This document shows, one piece after another, positions 1-8,293 of a stretch of DNA of 64,000 bases. Made by a program: the position numbers and the translations under genes. Below the pieces are notes generated by a model. That model was not told the DNA's origin. It ran no database searches and saw nothing but the letters and a program-made list of their open reading frames with translations. Every line of letters starts with the position of its first letter. Position 1 is the stretch's first letter. The DNA comes from Streptomyces sp. DG2A-72 (GTDB lineage: Bacteria > Actinomycetota > Actinomycetes > Streptomycetales > Streptomycetaceae). The stretch is taken from NCBI RefSeq assembly GCF_030499575.1, contig NZ_JASTLC010000001.1, positions 7,154,001 through 7,218,000 of the forward strand, written 5' to 3'.

Positions 1-2
1 TG

Positions 3-686
3 GGCAGGTGGTTCGTTCAGGGCCACGACGTCATCGCGGCCGCCGCCCTGCGCGCTGTGGAGGAACTGCGCCTGCCACGCCAGCTGGTCTCGCTGGGGTT
101 CGGCCCGGAGCGCTCGGTGGTAGAGGCGGCCGTCCGGGCGGCAGGCTGGGTGCGCTGCCTTGGGTGCGCGTACGTCGGGCCGTCGGCCAACCACACCTGC
201 ACCGCCGGCGCCCCGGCTAGCGATCGGCCCCCCGCTGAACCCGAACCCGGACTGGAGCAAGCGCAGGAGCCCGTACCACCGAGCCCCGCCGCAGCGTCGC
301 TGGCTGAGTCCGGGGCTGCCCAGGGCCGATTGCTGCCGAGTGCGGACGACCCAATGTGGGAGGCGGTGCCGCTGCATCTGCGCCAGCAACTGCGGGGCCC
401 CGCGCACCAGCTCGTGTCGCCAGCGCAAGGGCCGCTGAAGGCGCGGGAGAACCGGCGTCTGCTGAGCGCGGTACGGGCGGCCAGCCGGATGCGGATGACC
501 GGCGCCCACTGGACCCTGCTGCTCACCACCGGCCGAGAGTCTTTCGGTAGCCCGCACAGCCAGCGTGCCCAGCTGCTGTACGGGGTGCTGGAGCAGGTGG
601 CGGCTCAGCACGCGGCGCCCGCCGAGGTTGAGGGCGCTTGCCCGCAGGTTCGCCATGTTGAGCGAACTGTTCGCCACCTTCACTGA
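3..686 (+). CDS. Hypothetical protein with Cys/His cluster, 5' end outside window
   Basis: The frame is open from the first bases of the window, so the true start lies upstream; an internal GTG at 57 is possible. The visible part (about 227 residues) has a CxxC-x9-HxC pattern (CLGC then HTC) that could bind zinc, followed by a Pro/Ala/Glu-rich linker and a basic helical C-terminus. I do not recognise the family. It ends at TGA 684-686, converging on the truncated Nudix gene, whose stop overlaps it by a few bases. It may belong to the plasmid-like module that follows, but nothing in it proves that. Confidence 0.55.
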   Translation, partial: GRWFVQGHDVIAAAALRAVEELRLPRQLVSLGFGPERSVVEAAVRAAGWVRCLGCAYVGPSANHTCTAGAPASDRPPAEPEPGLEQAQEPVPPSPAAASLAESGAAQGRLLPSADDPMWEAVPLHLRQQLRGPAHQLVSPAQGPLKARENRRLLSAVRAASRMRMTGAHWTLLLTTGRESFGSPHSQRAQLLYGVLEQVAAQHAAPAEVEGACPQVRHVERTVRHLH

Positions 687-940
687 GACCGGACACCCTT
701 CTCGTACGCGGTGACCGCGGCCTCCTCGATCGCGTCCGGCACGATGCCGGTCTCCTCCAGCAGCTCACGAAGGATCGTCTCGAGCGGCGTCTCGTCCGCC
801 TCCGCTCCGCCGCCGGGCATCGACCAGTGCCCAGGCCAGCTGATGCCGGCCTTGTGGTTCCGCAGCTGAAGCACGATCTCATGGCGAGGCGTGGTGACGA
901 ACGCAAAACACCCGCGGGTCTTCGTCGGCCGGCCTGCCAC
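680..940 (-). pseudogene. Truncated Nudix hydrolase
   Basis: The best start is the GTG at 940, preceded by GAGAGG about 9 bases upstream; it gives only 86 residues. The Nudix box is complete: a Gly, five residues, Glu, seven residues, then RELLEETGI, which is GX5EX7REUXEEXGU. The protein stops about 20 residues after the box, whereas Nudix hydrolases usually run to 130-160 residues, so the C-terminal half of the fold is missing. Its 3' end meets the oppositely oriented gene at 686, which suggests that a rearrangement removed the tail. It probably has no activity. Confidence 0.6.
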
Positions 941-1060
941 GCCGGTGACCTCTCTTCGTACGACAGTATCCGCGTGGCGCCCGGCCCGAGGCTGGGGCCG
1001 CATCACGGTTCTGACGGTGCGCAGTTGTCTGGGGACCACGGTAGTGCCGTATGACGAATG

Positions 1061-1094
1061 CCCCGTCCTCCCCTGGAGGCAGGGGAGGACGGGG
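1061..1094 (-). terminator. Hairpin downstream of the lipoprotein gene
   Basis: A perfect 14-bp inverted repeat (CCCCGTCCTCCCCT, 1061-1074, and its complement, 1081-1094) with a 6-base loop lies about 20 bp past the stop of the lipoprotein gene. It has no clear U-tract, which is usual for Streptomyces terminators. Confidence 0.75.
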
Positions 1095-1113
1095 CGGGAT
1101 GGTGTGTCACGGG

Positions 1114-1800
1114 TCAGTGGGCCAGTGCCGTTCGTACGGCGGCGGCGAGGTGGGCGTTGACGAGGGCGGGCGACCCGGAGACGACCACCAGGATCGTGCC
1201 GCTGCGGATCGCCGTCTGCTTGACGACACTGCGCTGGCCACCGGCGCTGTACGTGAGCAGCTGACTCCACTGCTCGTCACCGAGCCGGGGCGCACTCACC
1301 TGCTGGGTACGCATGTCGATGAGCGTGCTGCCCACCGACACCTGGTAGGCGGGGCACGACGTCATGGCGTTGAAGATCCGGTTCACGCCCGTGGACAGCT
1401 TCGGGGCGGTGTCGCTGTATAGCTCCTCGGACACCTCCGAGCCGTTGGATGCCGCGTAGGTGAAGGTCACCTTCGCCGAGTGGGGAAAGTTGAGGCTGCC
1501 GCCAGTCGCCGCCTGGCCGCCGAGCTCGGCCAGCGCCGGGCAGCCGATCACGGTGACGTCGTCGTGCTGCTGCACGGTGTCGGGCTTGCGGGTGTAGCCC
1601 TCGCCCAAGTCGGTCTCGTTAAGGAGCCGTTTGGCCAGTGCGGCCGAGGACAGCGGCGTGGCCGCCGGGGTGTTGTGGTCCTCCGCGTGCGCGGCTGCGG
1701 TGGAGGACGTGGGGTTGGAGGGGCCGGAGGTGTTGTTGGAGCAGCCCGCCAGGGCCAGGACGAGGCCGAGGCTGAGGACGGTCGTGGTGTGCAGGCGCAT
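1114..1800 (-). CDS. Secreted lipoprotein, PknH-sensor-like
   Basis: The 228-residue product begins with a lipoprotein signal peptide: Arg at residue 2, a hydrophobic stretch and the lipobox LALAGC, so Cys20 would be lipidated and the protein anchored outside the membrane. A Ser/Thr/Pro linker follows, then a domain of about 160 residues with two Cys (in VIGCPAL and TSCPAY) and a closing PALVNAHLAAAV helix. This resembles the extracellular PknH_C-like sensor lipoproteins of actinomycetes; that assignment is inferred from general pattern. The gene stands alone with its own terminator. It is unlikely to be part of the mobilisation module. Confidence 0.7.
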   Translation of the reverse strand: MRLHTTTVLSLGLVLALAGCSNNTSGPSNPTSSTAAAHAEDHNTPAATPLSSAALAKRLLNETDLGEGYTRKPDTVQQHDDVTVIGCPALAELGGQAATGGSLNFPHSAKVTFTYAASNGSEVSEELYSDTAPKLSTGVNRIFNAMTSCPAYQVSVGSTLIDMRTQQVSAPRLGDEQWSQLLTYSAGGQRSVVKQTAIRSGTILVVVSGSPALVNAHLAAAVRTALAH

Positions 1801-1894
1801 GCGGAAAACCCCTAAACGGCGCGGTGCGGACGGTCTGACCGGGCCGGCCCTCCAACTGCCGGCAGATGCGAAGGGGGTAGGGGTTTCGAGAGGG

Positions 1895-2341
1895 TCAGTG
1901 CCCGAGGTGACGCAGGCCGTCCTCCAGGGTGGGGTGCCAGTGGTCGACGGGACCGGAGTTGCGGTTGTACCAGGCGGCGTCCAGACGCGGCTCGATCACC
2001 TGGTGGCCTGCCGGGCAGCGCAGCCACACCGAGTCGTCGTTCATGTTGAAGACGATCCAGTCCCGGTACGCGCCGCACTGCGTGCAGGCGTGGACCTCGC
2101 CGTCGATGACGAGCGGCGGCATCCAGCGCATCATCACGCCTTCGACGTCATGCCGCGACGGGGCCCGCAGATCGGCCGGCGGGAAGTCCGGCACGGCAGT
2201 CTCCGCGTCGTCTGTGGCCGGGGACTTGGTCTGGACGGTGTCGCCCGGCCAGGGCTCGTGCGCGTGCAACTGTCGCAGGGCGAGCGCCTCACGCTGAGCT
2301 TGGCGGAACTCCCTCTCGTCGCGGGCACGTCGTCGGAACAT
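1895..2341 (-). CDS. Hypothetical zinc-ribbon protein
   Basis: The chosen ATG at 2341 has GGAG 8 bases upstream; a longer start at 2374 lacks a ribosome site. The 148-residue product has a charged helical N-terminus, a Pro/Asp-rich middle and a C-terminal zinc ribbon (CTQCGA, about 25 residues, CPAGH), followed by a Trp/Asn/His-rich tail. I do not recognise the family. It lies just downstream of the relaxase gene on the same strand with a 77-bp gap, and may be the last gene of the mobilisation operon. Confidence 0.6.
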   Translation of the reverse strand: MFRRRARDEREFRQAQREALALRQLHAHEPWPGDTVQTKSPATDDAETAVPDFPPADLRAPSRHDVEGVMMRWMPPLVIDGEVHACTQCGAYRDWIVFNMNDDSVWLRCPAGHQVIEPRLDAAWYNRNSGPVDHWHPTLEDGLRHLGH

Positions 2342-2418
2342 GCGGTCTCCATCCCCTTGTCGTCTGGCGGGCACATGGAGAGTGCCCTAAGCGTCTGACC
2401 TGCCGCAACGTTGAAAAT

Positions 2419-4155
2419 TCAGAATGACCGGGGCTTGCGCGGCCGGTCCGTGCGGCTCGTGGAAGCCTTCGCGGTGCGCCTGGGGGTCCGGGCTGCCGTG
2501 GTGGTGCCGGGCTCGGGCATCGCGGAGGCGTCGGCCGGCAGGTCGGCCATGCGGCGCAGCCGCCACACCAGCACGTCGCTGATCGAGTCGGCGGTGTCCA
2601 GCTCCCGCCGCTCGGCAGCCTCGGCCAGTAGCGCGGCCGGGTCGTGTCCGGCGTTCTCGGCGTCGGCGAGGGTGGCCGCGAGGGCGTACCAGCCGGCCTC
2701 GGCCAGGACCTGTTCGGCTAGTTCGGGCACCGCCTGACGTAGGTAGGCGATCTGCTTGTGCCGCAGGGGCTGGGACAGGCGCCGGCCCCGCTGGTAGAGC
2801 ACGCCGATCGGCATGCCGGCGGCGGCCTGGTAGGCGGCTCGCAGGTGCTCGGCGGCCTCGCGGGCGGCGGCGGCCTGTTGGGCGTGCTGCTTCTTTCCGT
2901 GCCAGTGGGCTGCGGCGGTTACCAGGAAGAACGCCATGTCGATCAGCATCGCCGTGGTGGCCCCGTCTTCTCCGCGGCCGAGCGCGGGCCCGCTGTAGAC
3001 GAGGTCGCGGGCGGCCTCGCGCAGGGCACGGTCGTGCCCGCGCTCAGCTCGGATGTGGGAGCGAGTGGCCCGCTCGAACGCGAAGGCCGCCTCGCGCAGT
3101 TGGGCACGGGTGTGGGCGGCGGAGGTTTTGGCGAGCGCGTCGAGGACCTCCCCGGCGGCGGCGATTTGCGCGGCCACCACCGCGTCGTCGCCCTGGTCGA
3201 TGACCAGCAGCGCCTGCCATGCGGCCGTGGCCGCGCTGCGCCGCGCCGTGGCCGGACCGCTCGGCGCGCTGCCGGCACCGTGGTCCGGTGGCGTCTCGCC
3301 CGCCTGGTGGGGGGTGTTGTCACCGGACCAGCGTTCGCGCAGTCGCGGCAGGGACAGGTCCGGGGCGAGGGTGGAGCCCGCATAGAACACGGGCTCCTTG
3401 TCCTCGTTGCGGTCGTCGGGGAGTGCGACCTTGTAGCCGAGCAGGTCGCCGGACGGTGCGACGCGCTTGTGGATCAGCACGCCGGCCGCGGCCAGCCGGT
3501 CGAAGAACTCGGTCTCGCTCCCTACTCCAGCCGCCGCCTGCCGCACGGTCTCGCGCAGCTCCTCACGGGCGGGGCGCTCGCGGCCCTCGCGTTCGGCCTT
3601 ATGGCGTTCGGCGCTGGTGGGGCGCTTGGCGGCGGTGCCGTCACCGGCGTTGAGCTGCCTCAGCCCGTAGTCGATCTCGATCTTCCGTGCTTCCTCCTGG
3701 GAGCGTTTGCCGTCTTGGCGGATGCGGGCTTGTCGGCCGTCTTCGCGTACGACGGTGGCGATGATGTGGATGTGGTCGTCGGCGTGGCGCACGGCGGCCC
3801 AGCGGCACGCGGCGGCGTCGCCGGCGGGGGCGATACCGGTGGCGGCGACCATTCGCCGCGCGATGTCCGCCCACTGCTCGTCGGTGAGGATGGGGTCTTC
3901 CGGTGCAGCACGGACGGACAGGTGCCACACGTGCTCGGCGGGGCGCCGGCTCTTGGGCAGGGCCATGACCGGTTGGTCGAGGAGGCGTTGGAGATCGCCG
4001 TACGTGGCGTTGGGGTCGCGGCCTGGGTCGGGAGCCAGGCTGTCCCAGGCGGCGACGAGATGGGGGTCGATGTGCTCCTCGTGGGTGCCGGGCCCGTACA
4101 GGTAGTACAGCAAGCCGATTGTGCGCGTACCCATGTCGTGGACTCGGGGGATCAT
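2419..4155 (-). CDS. Relaxase / mobilisation protein
   Basis: This 578-residue protein has the layout of MobA/VirD2-type (Relaxase family) nicking enzymes. Candidate catalytic tyrosines Y17, Y18 and Y20 are near the N-terminus, and a metal-binding histidine motif HADDHIH (H124, H128, H130) follows, with HVWHLS at 75-80 before it. The second half is long and Ala/Arg-rich, helical and ends in a basic tail. It would nick one strand at oriT and stay attached to it for conjugative transfer. Its ATG overlaps the stop of the MobC-like gene (ATGA at 4155-4152), so the two are probably translated together as relaxosome components. A coupling protein is not visible in the window. Confidence 0.85.
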   Translation of the reverse strand: MIPRVHDMGTRTIGLLYYLYGPGTHEEHIDPHLVAAWDSLAPDPGRDPNATYGDLQRLLDQPVMALPKSRRPAEHVWHLSVRAAPEDPILTDEQWADIARRMVAATGIAPAGDAAACRWAAVRHADDHIHIIATVVREDGRQARIRQDGKRSQEEARKIEIDYGLRQLNAGDGTAAKRPTSAERHKAEREGRERPAREELRETVRQAAAGVGSETEFFDRLAAAGVLIHKRVAPSGDLLGYKVALPDDRNEDKEPVFYAGSTLAPDLSLPRLRERWSGDNTPHQAGETPPDHGAGSAPSGPATARRSAATAAWQALLVIDQGDDAVVAAQIAAAGEVLDALAKTSAAHTRAQLREAAFAFERATRSHIRAERGHDRALREAARDLVYSGPALGRGEDGATTAMLIDMAFFLVTAAAHWHGKKQHAQQAAAAREAAEHLRAAYQAAAGMPIGVLYQRGRRLSQPLRHKQIAYLRQAVPELAEQVLAEAGWYALAATLADAENAGHDPAALLAEAAERRELDTADSISDVLVWRLRRMADLPADASAMPEPGTTTAARTPRRTAKASTSRTDRPRKPRSF

Positions 4156-4814
4156 GCAGCAGAGGTCTCGCTGTCCACGTAGTGCTGAGTGAAGGCGTCC
4201 ACGCGCTTCGCGGCGCGGTGCACGGCCGAGAGGACCGCCTCGACCTGGGGGGCCTCGGCACCCGAGTTCAGGGCCTTGGCCACCTGATTGAGGTTGTTGC
4301 CGATCTGGCCGAGGTGGCGGCGCAGACTGAACAGCTCGTTCACCATCTCTCGCTCGCCCGCGATCTCCGCGGCTGTGCGGTCGAGGTCGCGGGCGGCCTT
4401 GAGCGCGGCGTGGGCGAGGAAGCTGGCGACGCTCATGCGGCAGACGGTGGCAGCGCGGACGAGGAGTTGGTACTCATCGTCGTTCATGCGGCAGCTGGGC
4501 TGACGCACGCGCTTCTTCTCGTCGCGCAGGCGCTCGCGCTGCTGGACGTGGGGCGTCGGTGGCGCGGCGTGGGCGCAGTCGGCGCTGTGACAGGCGTGCA
4601 GTTCCCCTTCCTCTGGATGCGCGCCGCCCTCGGTCGCATCCAGAAGGATCGGCGCCCCCCGGTGCCGATCCTCTCCCGCACCTCCCGGGGCGGGGGAGGC
4701 AAGAGCATTGCTCCCGGCGGGAGCAATGCTCTTGCACCAACTTGCTCGCGACGAGAGCGAGTTGGGGACCGGCTCATCCGGTGCGGGGGTGGGGCTTGTC
4801 GTCGGGTTCGTCAT
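4152..4814 (-). CDS. mobC: MobC-like relaxosome accessory protein
   Basis: The C-terminal 110 residues have the plasmid-mobilisation MobC pattern: a basic RQPS..R strand, a helical DEYQLL segment, then LRRHLGQIGNNLNQVAKALNSG, typical of the NQ-rich helix in this family. Such proteins bind oriT beside the nick and help the relaxase. The ATG at 4814 overlaps the upstream stop (ATGA), giving 220 residues. The first roughly 100 residues are unlike the family and read through a strong inverted repeat, so the functional start may be a later GTG or ATG (for example the Met in RMNDDEYQ). See the candidate oriT. Confidence 0.75.
   Translation of the reverse strand: MTNPTTSPTPAPDEPVPNSLSSRASWCKSIAPAGSNALASPAPGGAGEDRHRGAPILLDATEGGAHPEEGELHACHSADCAHAAPPTPHVQQRERLRDEKKRVRQPSCRMNDDEYQLLVRAATVCRMSVASFLAHAALKAARDLDRTAAEIAGEREMVNELFSLRRHLGQIGNNLNQVAKALNSGAEAPQVEAVLSAVHRAAKRVDAFTQHYVDSETSAA
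4691..4768. other. Candidate origin of transfer (oriT)
   Basis: A perfect inverted repeat AAGAGCATTGCTCCC (4701-4715), with its complement at 4719-4733 and a 3-base loop, is followed at once by an imperfect one (CCAACTTGCTCGC, roughly 4738-4750, and its near-complement ending at 4768). Two adjacent hairpins just before the conserved part of mobC and upstream of the relaxase gene are the usual setting of an oriT. The nick site cannot be assigned by eye. Confidence 0.45.
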
Positions 4815-5083
4815 CGGGTTCGGTGCCTCGTGGTGCGTATGCGGTGCTGGATTTCGGCGGCGAGTTCGACCATGGCGGCCGGGCCGTTGAGGACGCGGAC
4901 GGGTGACTCGGCGCAGTGCTGGACGAGCCACTGGCCGTTCGGGGCCAGGACCGCCGCGTGCACAAGCTGGCGGCGGACCAGGACGTCCGCCCAGGCGCCT
5001 GCCTCTGCGCTGGTCGGGAGGGACGTGCGGTGGTTGTGGGAGTGGATGGCGAGTCCTCCGTGGCCGGGGCGGTGGTCCGGCAC
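4811..5083 (-). CDS. Small hypothetical protein coupled to mobC
   Basis: This 90-residue protein begins with GTG at 5083 and has a His-rich start (IHSHNHRT), then AEAGAWADVLVRRQLVHAAVLA and a C-terminal helix ending in Arg/Thr/His. Its stop overlaps the mobC start (ATGA at 4814-4811), which supports it as a real gene of the mobilisation operon. I do not recognise the family. The start lies in an inverted repeat (GGTGGTCCGGC, 5071-5081, and complement 5087-5097) that could fold in the mRNA and affect initiation. Confidence 0.55.
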   Translation of the reverse strand: MPDHRPGHGGLAIHSHNHRTSLPTSAEAGAWADVLVRRQLVHAAVLAPNGQWLVQHCAESPVRVLNGPAAMVELAAEIQHRIRTTRHRTR

Positions 5084-5143
5084 AGGGCCGGACCACCGTG
5101 TCAGAGGGAATGGCGTAGGGGATGACCTGCGGTTATGCGGGTT

Positions 5144-5335
5144 TCAGCTGCATATTGGGCAGCGCTCGTAGTGCCTGCTGAGCACTCTGGCCATGCGGCC
5201 TTTGACGCCGTGGACGGTCGTCGCGCTGACCTTCCCCGCCCGTGTGCCCTCGTGGACCTTGGCGTGGTTGCTCAGGTACGTGATGTCCCGCTCGTAGCCG
5301 CTCTTGATGCGGTCGAAGGATGCGCAGGTCTTCAT
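5144..5335 (-). CDS. 63-aa protein with C-terminal CxxC
   Basis: The ATG at 5335 overlaps the stop of the DUF2637 gene (ATGA at 5335-5332). The product starts MKTCASFDRIKSGYERD and is basic, ending in HYERCPICS, so a Cys at position 4 plus the CxxC could bind zinc. Spacing and overlap place it in the operon. No function is recognisable. Confidence 0.6.
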   Translation of the reverse strand: MKTCASFDRIKSGYERDITYLSNHAKVHEGTRAGKVSATTVHGVKGRMARVLSRHYERCPICS

Positions 5336-6759
5336 CGGGTCTTCCTCGGTGTGCGGGGCAGGTGCGCGAGCGTCGGGTCTTCGTAGAGGTGGGCCTGCAG
5401 CTCGGCGAACAGCTCGTTGCTGACTTTGATGTTGTGTCTGCGCAGGTGTGGCCGTATGGCCCTGCGGGTCATTCGCCCTTCTGCGAGGGCGGCCTTGCGG
5501 GCGACCTCGACCTTCACCTCCCACGGGATTTCGTCGTCCTGGTCCGCCGGGTCGGACTGCGCCGCGGACGGGGAGCCGTCGGGGTGCGTGGTCCGCGTGC
5601 CCTGCGGACCACCGGAGGAGTCGTCCTCGTCTAGGTCCGCCGGTTGGTCCGCGTGGTCCGTGGCGGGGCTGGTCCGCTGGTCCGGAGCCTCAGTGTCTTG
5701 GTCCGCCGGGGCGGATTCCGTCGGCTGGTCCGCGGTCCGCAGGACGTGGTCCGTGGACTGCGGGTGATCCTGGGCCTGCATCTGGTCTGCAGTTGAGCCG
5801 TGGGCCGCGACCTCGTGACCGGCTTCATCGGCTGGTCCGCCAGCGTGGTCTACCCGCTCGTGGTCCGCCGGTCGTGCTGGATCGGCAGCCGCGTGACCTG
5901 CGGTGTTGCTGGTCCGCTCCTCATGGACTGTCTCCTGTGGACCAGGACCGGTCGGCTGGTCCGCAGGGTGGTCCGCATGGTCCGTGGCGGGATTGGTCCG
6001 TTGGTCTTGAGCCTCAGCGTCGTGGTCCGCCGGGACGGGTTCCGTCGGCTGGTCCGCGGTCTGCAGGCGAACCTGTCCACCCACCTGGTCCCCGGCATGG
6101 CCCTGGACCGCGCGCTCCGGACCAGACTGGTGCGCTGGTCCGCCGGCGCTGTCAGTACGAAGTCGGTGGTCCGCGATGGTCCGCTCCACGGGTACGGCTG
6201 CGGTGCCGGAGGTACGAGGTGCGCTGGGACCGGTCTTGGCCGACACAGTGGTCTCGGCTGGAATCCGGGTCCGGTCCGCGTTGACCTTGGCACCGAGGTG
6301 TACGGCCAGTGCGGCGGCGACTGGTGGCACGGCTGACACGGCGATCACCAGGTAGGGGCCGGTCTTGAGGTGTCCGGTCGACGCCAGATGGCCCACAGCG
6401 TTGAGGATGACGGACACCGCAACACTCGTGAGGGTCAGCACGCGGCCGAGGCTTTGGCCAGCGCCTGCCGCGATCCAGGCGAGGCCGGCGACCAGTGCCA
6501 GGGCGTCGACGCTCACAGGGAGGGACCAGGCGAGCACGGCACCCCAGCCCACGGCGCGTCCGAGGGTGGCGAGGGTGTCGGCGCTGGCGGCCATGGCGAC
6601 GGCTGTGACCAGGGCGGCGCCGCCGACGATCAGATTGCGCTGGGTCTTGGTGGCGCCCACCTGCCGGACTGTTCCGTCGGGGCGGTCGCGATGGCGAGCC
6701 GTTTCCTCGCTCTGTCCGGCAGGGGCCGCGGCGGGATGTGCAGCGGTGGGGTGGGTCAT
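5332..6759 (-). CDS. DUF2637 membrane protein with repetitive hydrophilic tail
   Basis: The 475-residue product has a short basic N-terminus, then four predicted transmembrane helices between about residues 43 and 158, typical of DUF2637 proteins found in Streptomyces plasmids and integrative elements (often compared with SpdB transfer-spread proteins). Residues roughly 190-400 are very rich in Asp, Gln, Pro, Thr and His. They contain two near-identical blocks starting TADQPTEPVPAD and TADQPTESAPAD. A basic helical domain of about 70 residues (WEVKVEVARKAAL to the end) closes the protein and may bind DNA. The stop overlaps the next gene and the start overlaps the WhiB gene end (6759-6756), so the four genes look co-translated. 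Confidence 0.7.
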   Translation of the reverse strand: MTHPTAAHPAAAPAGQSEETARHRDRPDGTVRQVGATKTQRNLIVGGAALVTAVAMAASADTLATLGRAVGWGAVLAWSLPVSVDALALVAGLAWIAAGAGQSLGRVLTLTSVAVSVILNAVGHLASTGHLKTGPYLVIAVSAVPPVAAALAVHLGAKVNADRTRIPAETTVSAKTGPSAPRTSGTAAVPVERTIADHRLRTDSAGGPAHQSGPERAVQGHAGDQVGGQVRLQTADQPTEPVPADHDAEAQDQRTNPATDHADHPADQPTGPGPQETVHEERTSNTAGHAAADPARPADHERVDHAGGPADEAGHEVAAHGSTADQMQAQDHPQSTDHVLRTADQPTESAPADQDTEAPDQRTSPATDHADQPADLDEDDSSGGPQGTRTTHPDGSPSAAQSDPADQDDEIPWEVKVEVARKAALAEGRMTRRAIRPHLRRHNIKVSNELFAELQAHLYEDPTLAHLPRTPRKTR

Positions 6760-7403
6760 GCGGCCTTTCCGAGCGCGGTGATCAGGGCAGTGGTGTGCAC
6801 CTGGCGGGGCACGGGTGAGGTGGTCACCTCAGGTTCGTCGCCGTCTTCACCCTCGCTCTGGGGGTGCTGTTCGTCGGCGGCGTCGGTCTCCTCGTCGTAC
6901 AGGCCCCAGTAGCGGTCGCGGTCCGTGACGTCGTGGGCGGCCTGTCGCATCAGGTCCTTGGCCCATTCGAGTTCGAGTCGGAGCGTGTAGGCGAGGCGCT
7001 CGACCGTCCATCCGCGGGCGTAGGCGTGACGGACCACTGCCTCGCGCTCGGCTTCGCTGAGGTGCACGTCGCGCCCCTGGAAGGCGGCAAGTACGCGGCT
7101 GTAATCCAGGCGCTTGCTGACCCGGGCGTGCCAGGGACGGCGCTCTGCCTCGGTCAGTCCGCCCCACATGCCGTGGCGGATCTCGTTGTCGAGGGCGTAG
7201 TTGAAGCAGTCCTTCTTGACCGGGCACCGGCCGCAGATGGACTTGGCCTCGGCGATGGCCTCGTGGCTGCGAGGAGCGTGGAAGAACAGCTCGTCGGCGT
7301 CCTCGGCGGGCATGCCGTAGCACAGGCCCCGGGCGTGCCAGCTGTGGTCGGCGATCCCGCGCAGGGGCGGACGGGCGGTGTCGTTCGTGGTGATGGTGCG
7401 CAA
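6756..7403 (-). CDS. WhiB-like iron-sulfur regulator
   Basis: A TTG at 7403 has GGAG 6 bases upstream and gives a 215-residue protein. The four cysteines that hold a [4Fe-4S] cluster are at C28, C57, C60 and C66 (the CxxC-x5-C pattern), and the Wbl signature GMWGG is at 78-82, followed by LTEAERR. WhiB-like proteins are actinobacterial transcription partners of sigma factors and can sense redox or nitric oxide. The C-terminal 110 residues, with a VRHAYARGWTVERLAYTLRLE segment that could be an extra helix-turn-helix, are unusual. It sits between the DnaC-like gene and the DUF2637 gene, so it probably regulates the element. Confidence 0.85.
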   Translation of the reverse strand: MRTITTNDTARPPLRGIADHSWHARGLCYGMPAEDADELFFHAPRSHEAIAEAKSICGRCPVKKDCFNYALDNEIRHGMWGGLTEAERRPWHARVSKRLDYSRVLAAFQGRDVHLSEAEREAVVRHAYARGWTVERLAYTLRLELEWAKDLMRQAAHDVTDRDRYWGLYDEETDAADEQHPQSEGEDGDEPEVTTSPVPRQVHTTALITALGKAA

Positions 7404-7537
7404 GGCAGTCTCCGGGTACGCCTCGGTGGGGCGCGCGGTGCCGGCGGTGGGTGGATACGGCGCGGCGCGGTGATGAGGCGGGGTGAGGGCGCGGCAGTGC
7501 CGCACCGGAGGTGGCGTCAGGGGGAGGGGGCCGGGCT

Positions 7538-8293
7538 TCAACGGCGCAGGAAGCGGCGGTCCGGGCCGGTGAAGTGGACCGGCGTGCACATGCCGGACAG
7601 GCGGGACAGGACGCGGTCGCCGATCTTGTCGCGAAGGACCGGCTGCTGCGGGGGCACGCTGCGGTCGCGGACGGGCGGCAGGTTCGTGGTGAAGATCGTC
7701 GGCAGGCGGTTCTGGCAGCGCCAGTTCACCAGCCGGAAGGTGATCTCCTCCGTCCACTCCGAGCCCTTGGCGGCGCCGAGGTCGTCGAGCAGCAGCAGCG
7801 GCACCCGCACGATCCGGCGCAGCATGTGCTCCGGGTCCACACCGGCCTTTGGGCGCATGTCGGCATACAGGTCGGCGGCGGTGGTCGCGTGCCAGGTCAC
7901 GCTGCACCCGGCGGCGGTCAGGGCCCGGATCGCGCCGTACGCCTGGTGGGTTTTGCCGGCCCCGGTGTCGCCCCAGAGCAGCAGCGACGGGCCGTGGGCG
8001 ATCCGCCGGCGCCCGGCCGTGCCGAAGTGCGGGTTGAGTCCGCCCGCGTTCGGCTCGACGGCTGCCTCGGTGATGGTGCGCACCCAGGCGGCGATGTCGG
8101 GGTGCTCGACCACGGCGCTGCGGTAGTCGACCGGGATGCGCTCCTGGGCGGCTTCCAGGGCCGGGATCGGCTCCGGGGTGTCCGGTAGCGGCGCGGTCGG
8201 GTCGATGCCGCGTTCGGCCAGCTTGGCCTCTAGGCGGGCACGGAGCCGCTCCCCGATGGCGGGCTGCGGGTCGGCGAGACGTGCGCGGGTCAC
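7538..8293 (-). CDS. DnaC/IstB-like AAA+ ATPase, helicase-loader type
   Basis: This 251-residue ATPase has Walker A GDTGAGKT (108-115), Walker B PLLLLDD (165-171) followed by LG, and a sensor segment IFTTN. The N-terminal 100 residues are predicted helical. Proteins of this type load the replicative helicase onto an origin. Its start overlaps the end of the replication initiator gene (8293-8290), the same initiator-then-loader order as lambda O/P and many phage and plasmid replicons. The pair is likely enough to start replication with host proteins. Confidence 0.8.
   Translation of the reverse strand: MTRARLADPQPAIGERLRARLEAKLAERGIDPTAPLPDTPEPIPALEAAQERIPVDYRSAVVEHPDIAAWVRTITEAAVEPNAGGLNPHFGTAGRRRIAHGPSLLLWGDTGAGKTHQAYGAIRALTAAGCSVTWHATTAADLYADMRPKAGVDPEHMLRRIVRVPLLLLDDLGAAKGSEWTEEITFRLVNWRCQNRLPTIFTTNLPPVRDRSVPPQQPVLRDKIGDRVLSRLSGMCTPVHFTGPDRRFLRR

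Noticed and set aside
2758..4182. Long plus-strand frame opposite the relaxase
   Set aside because: It is a GC-driven mirror of the relaxase gene, Gly/Val-rich and without recognisable domains.
5600..6120. Many TGGTCCGC-like repeats that could suggest a CRISPR or satellite array
   Set aside because: They are irregular in spacing and encode the repeated DUF2637 linker; no spacer-repeat periodicity exists.
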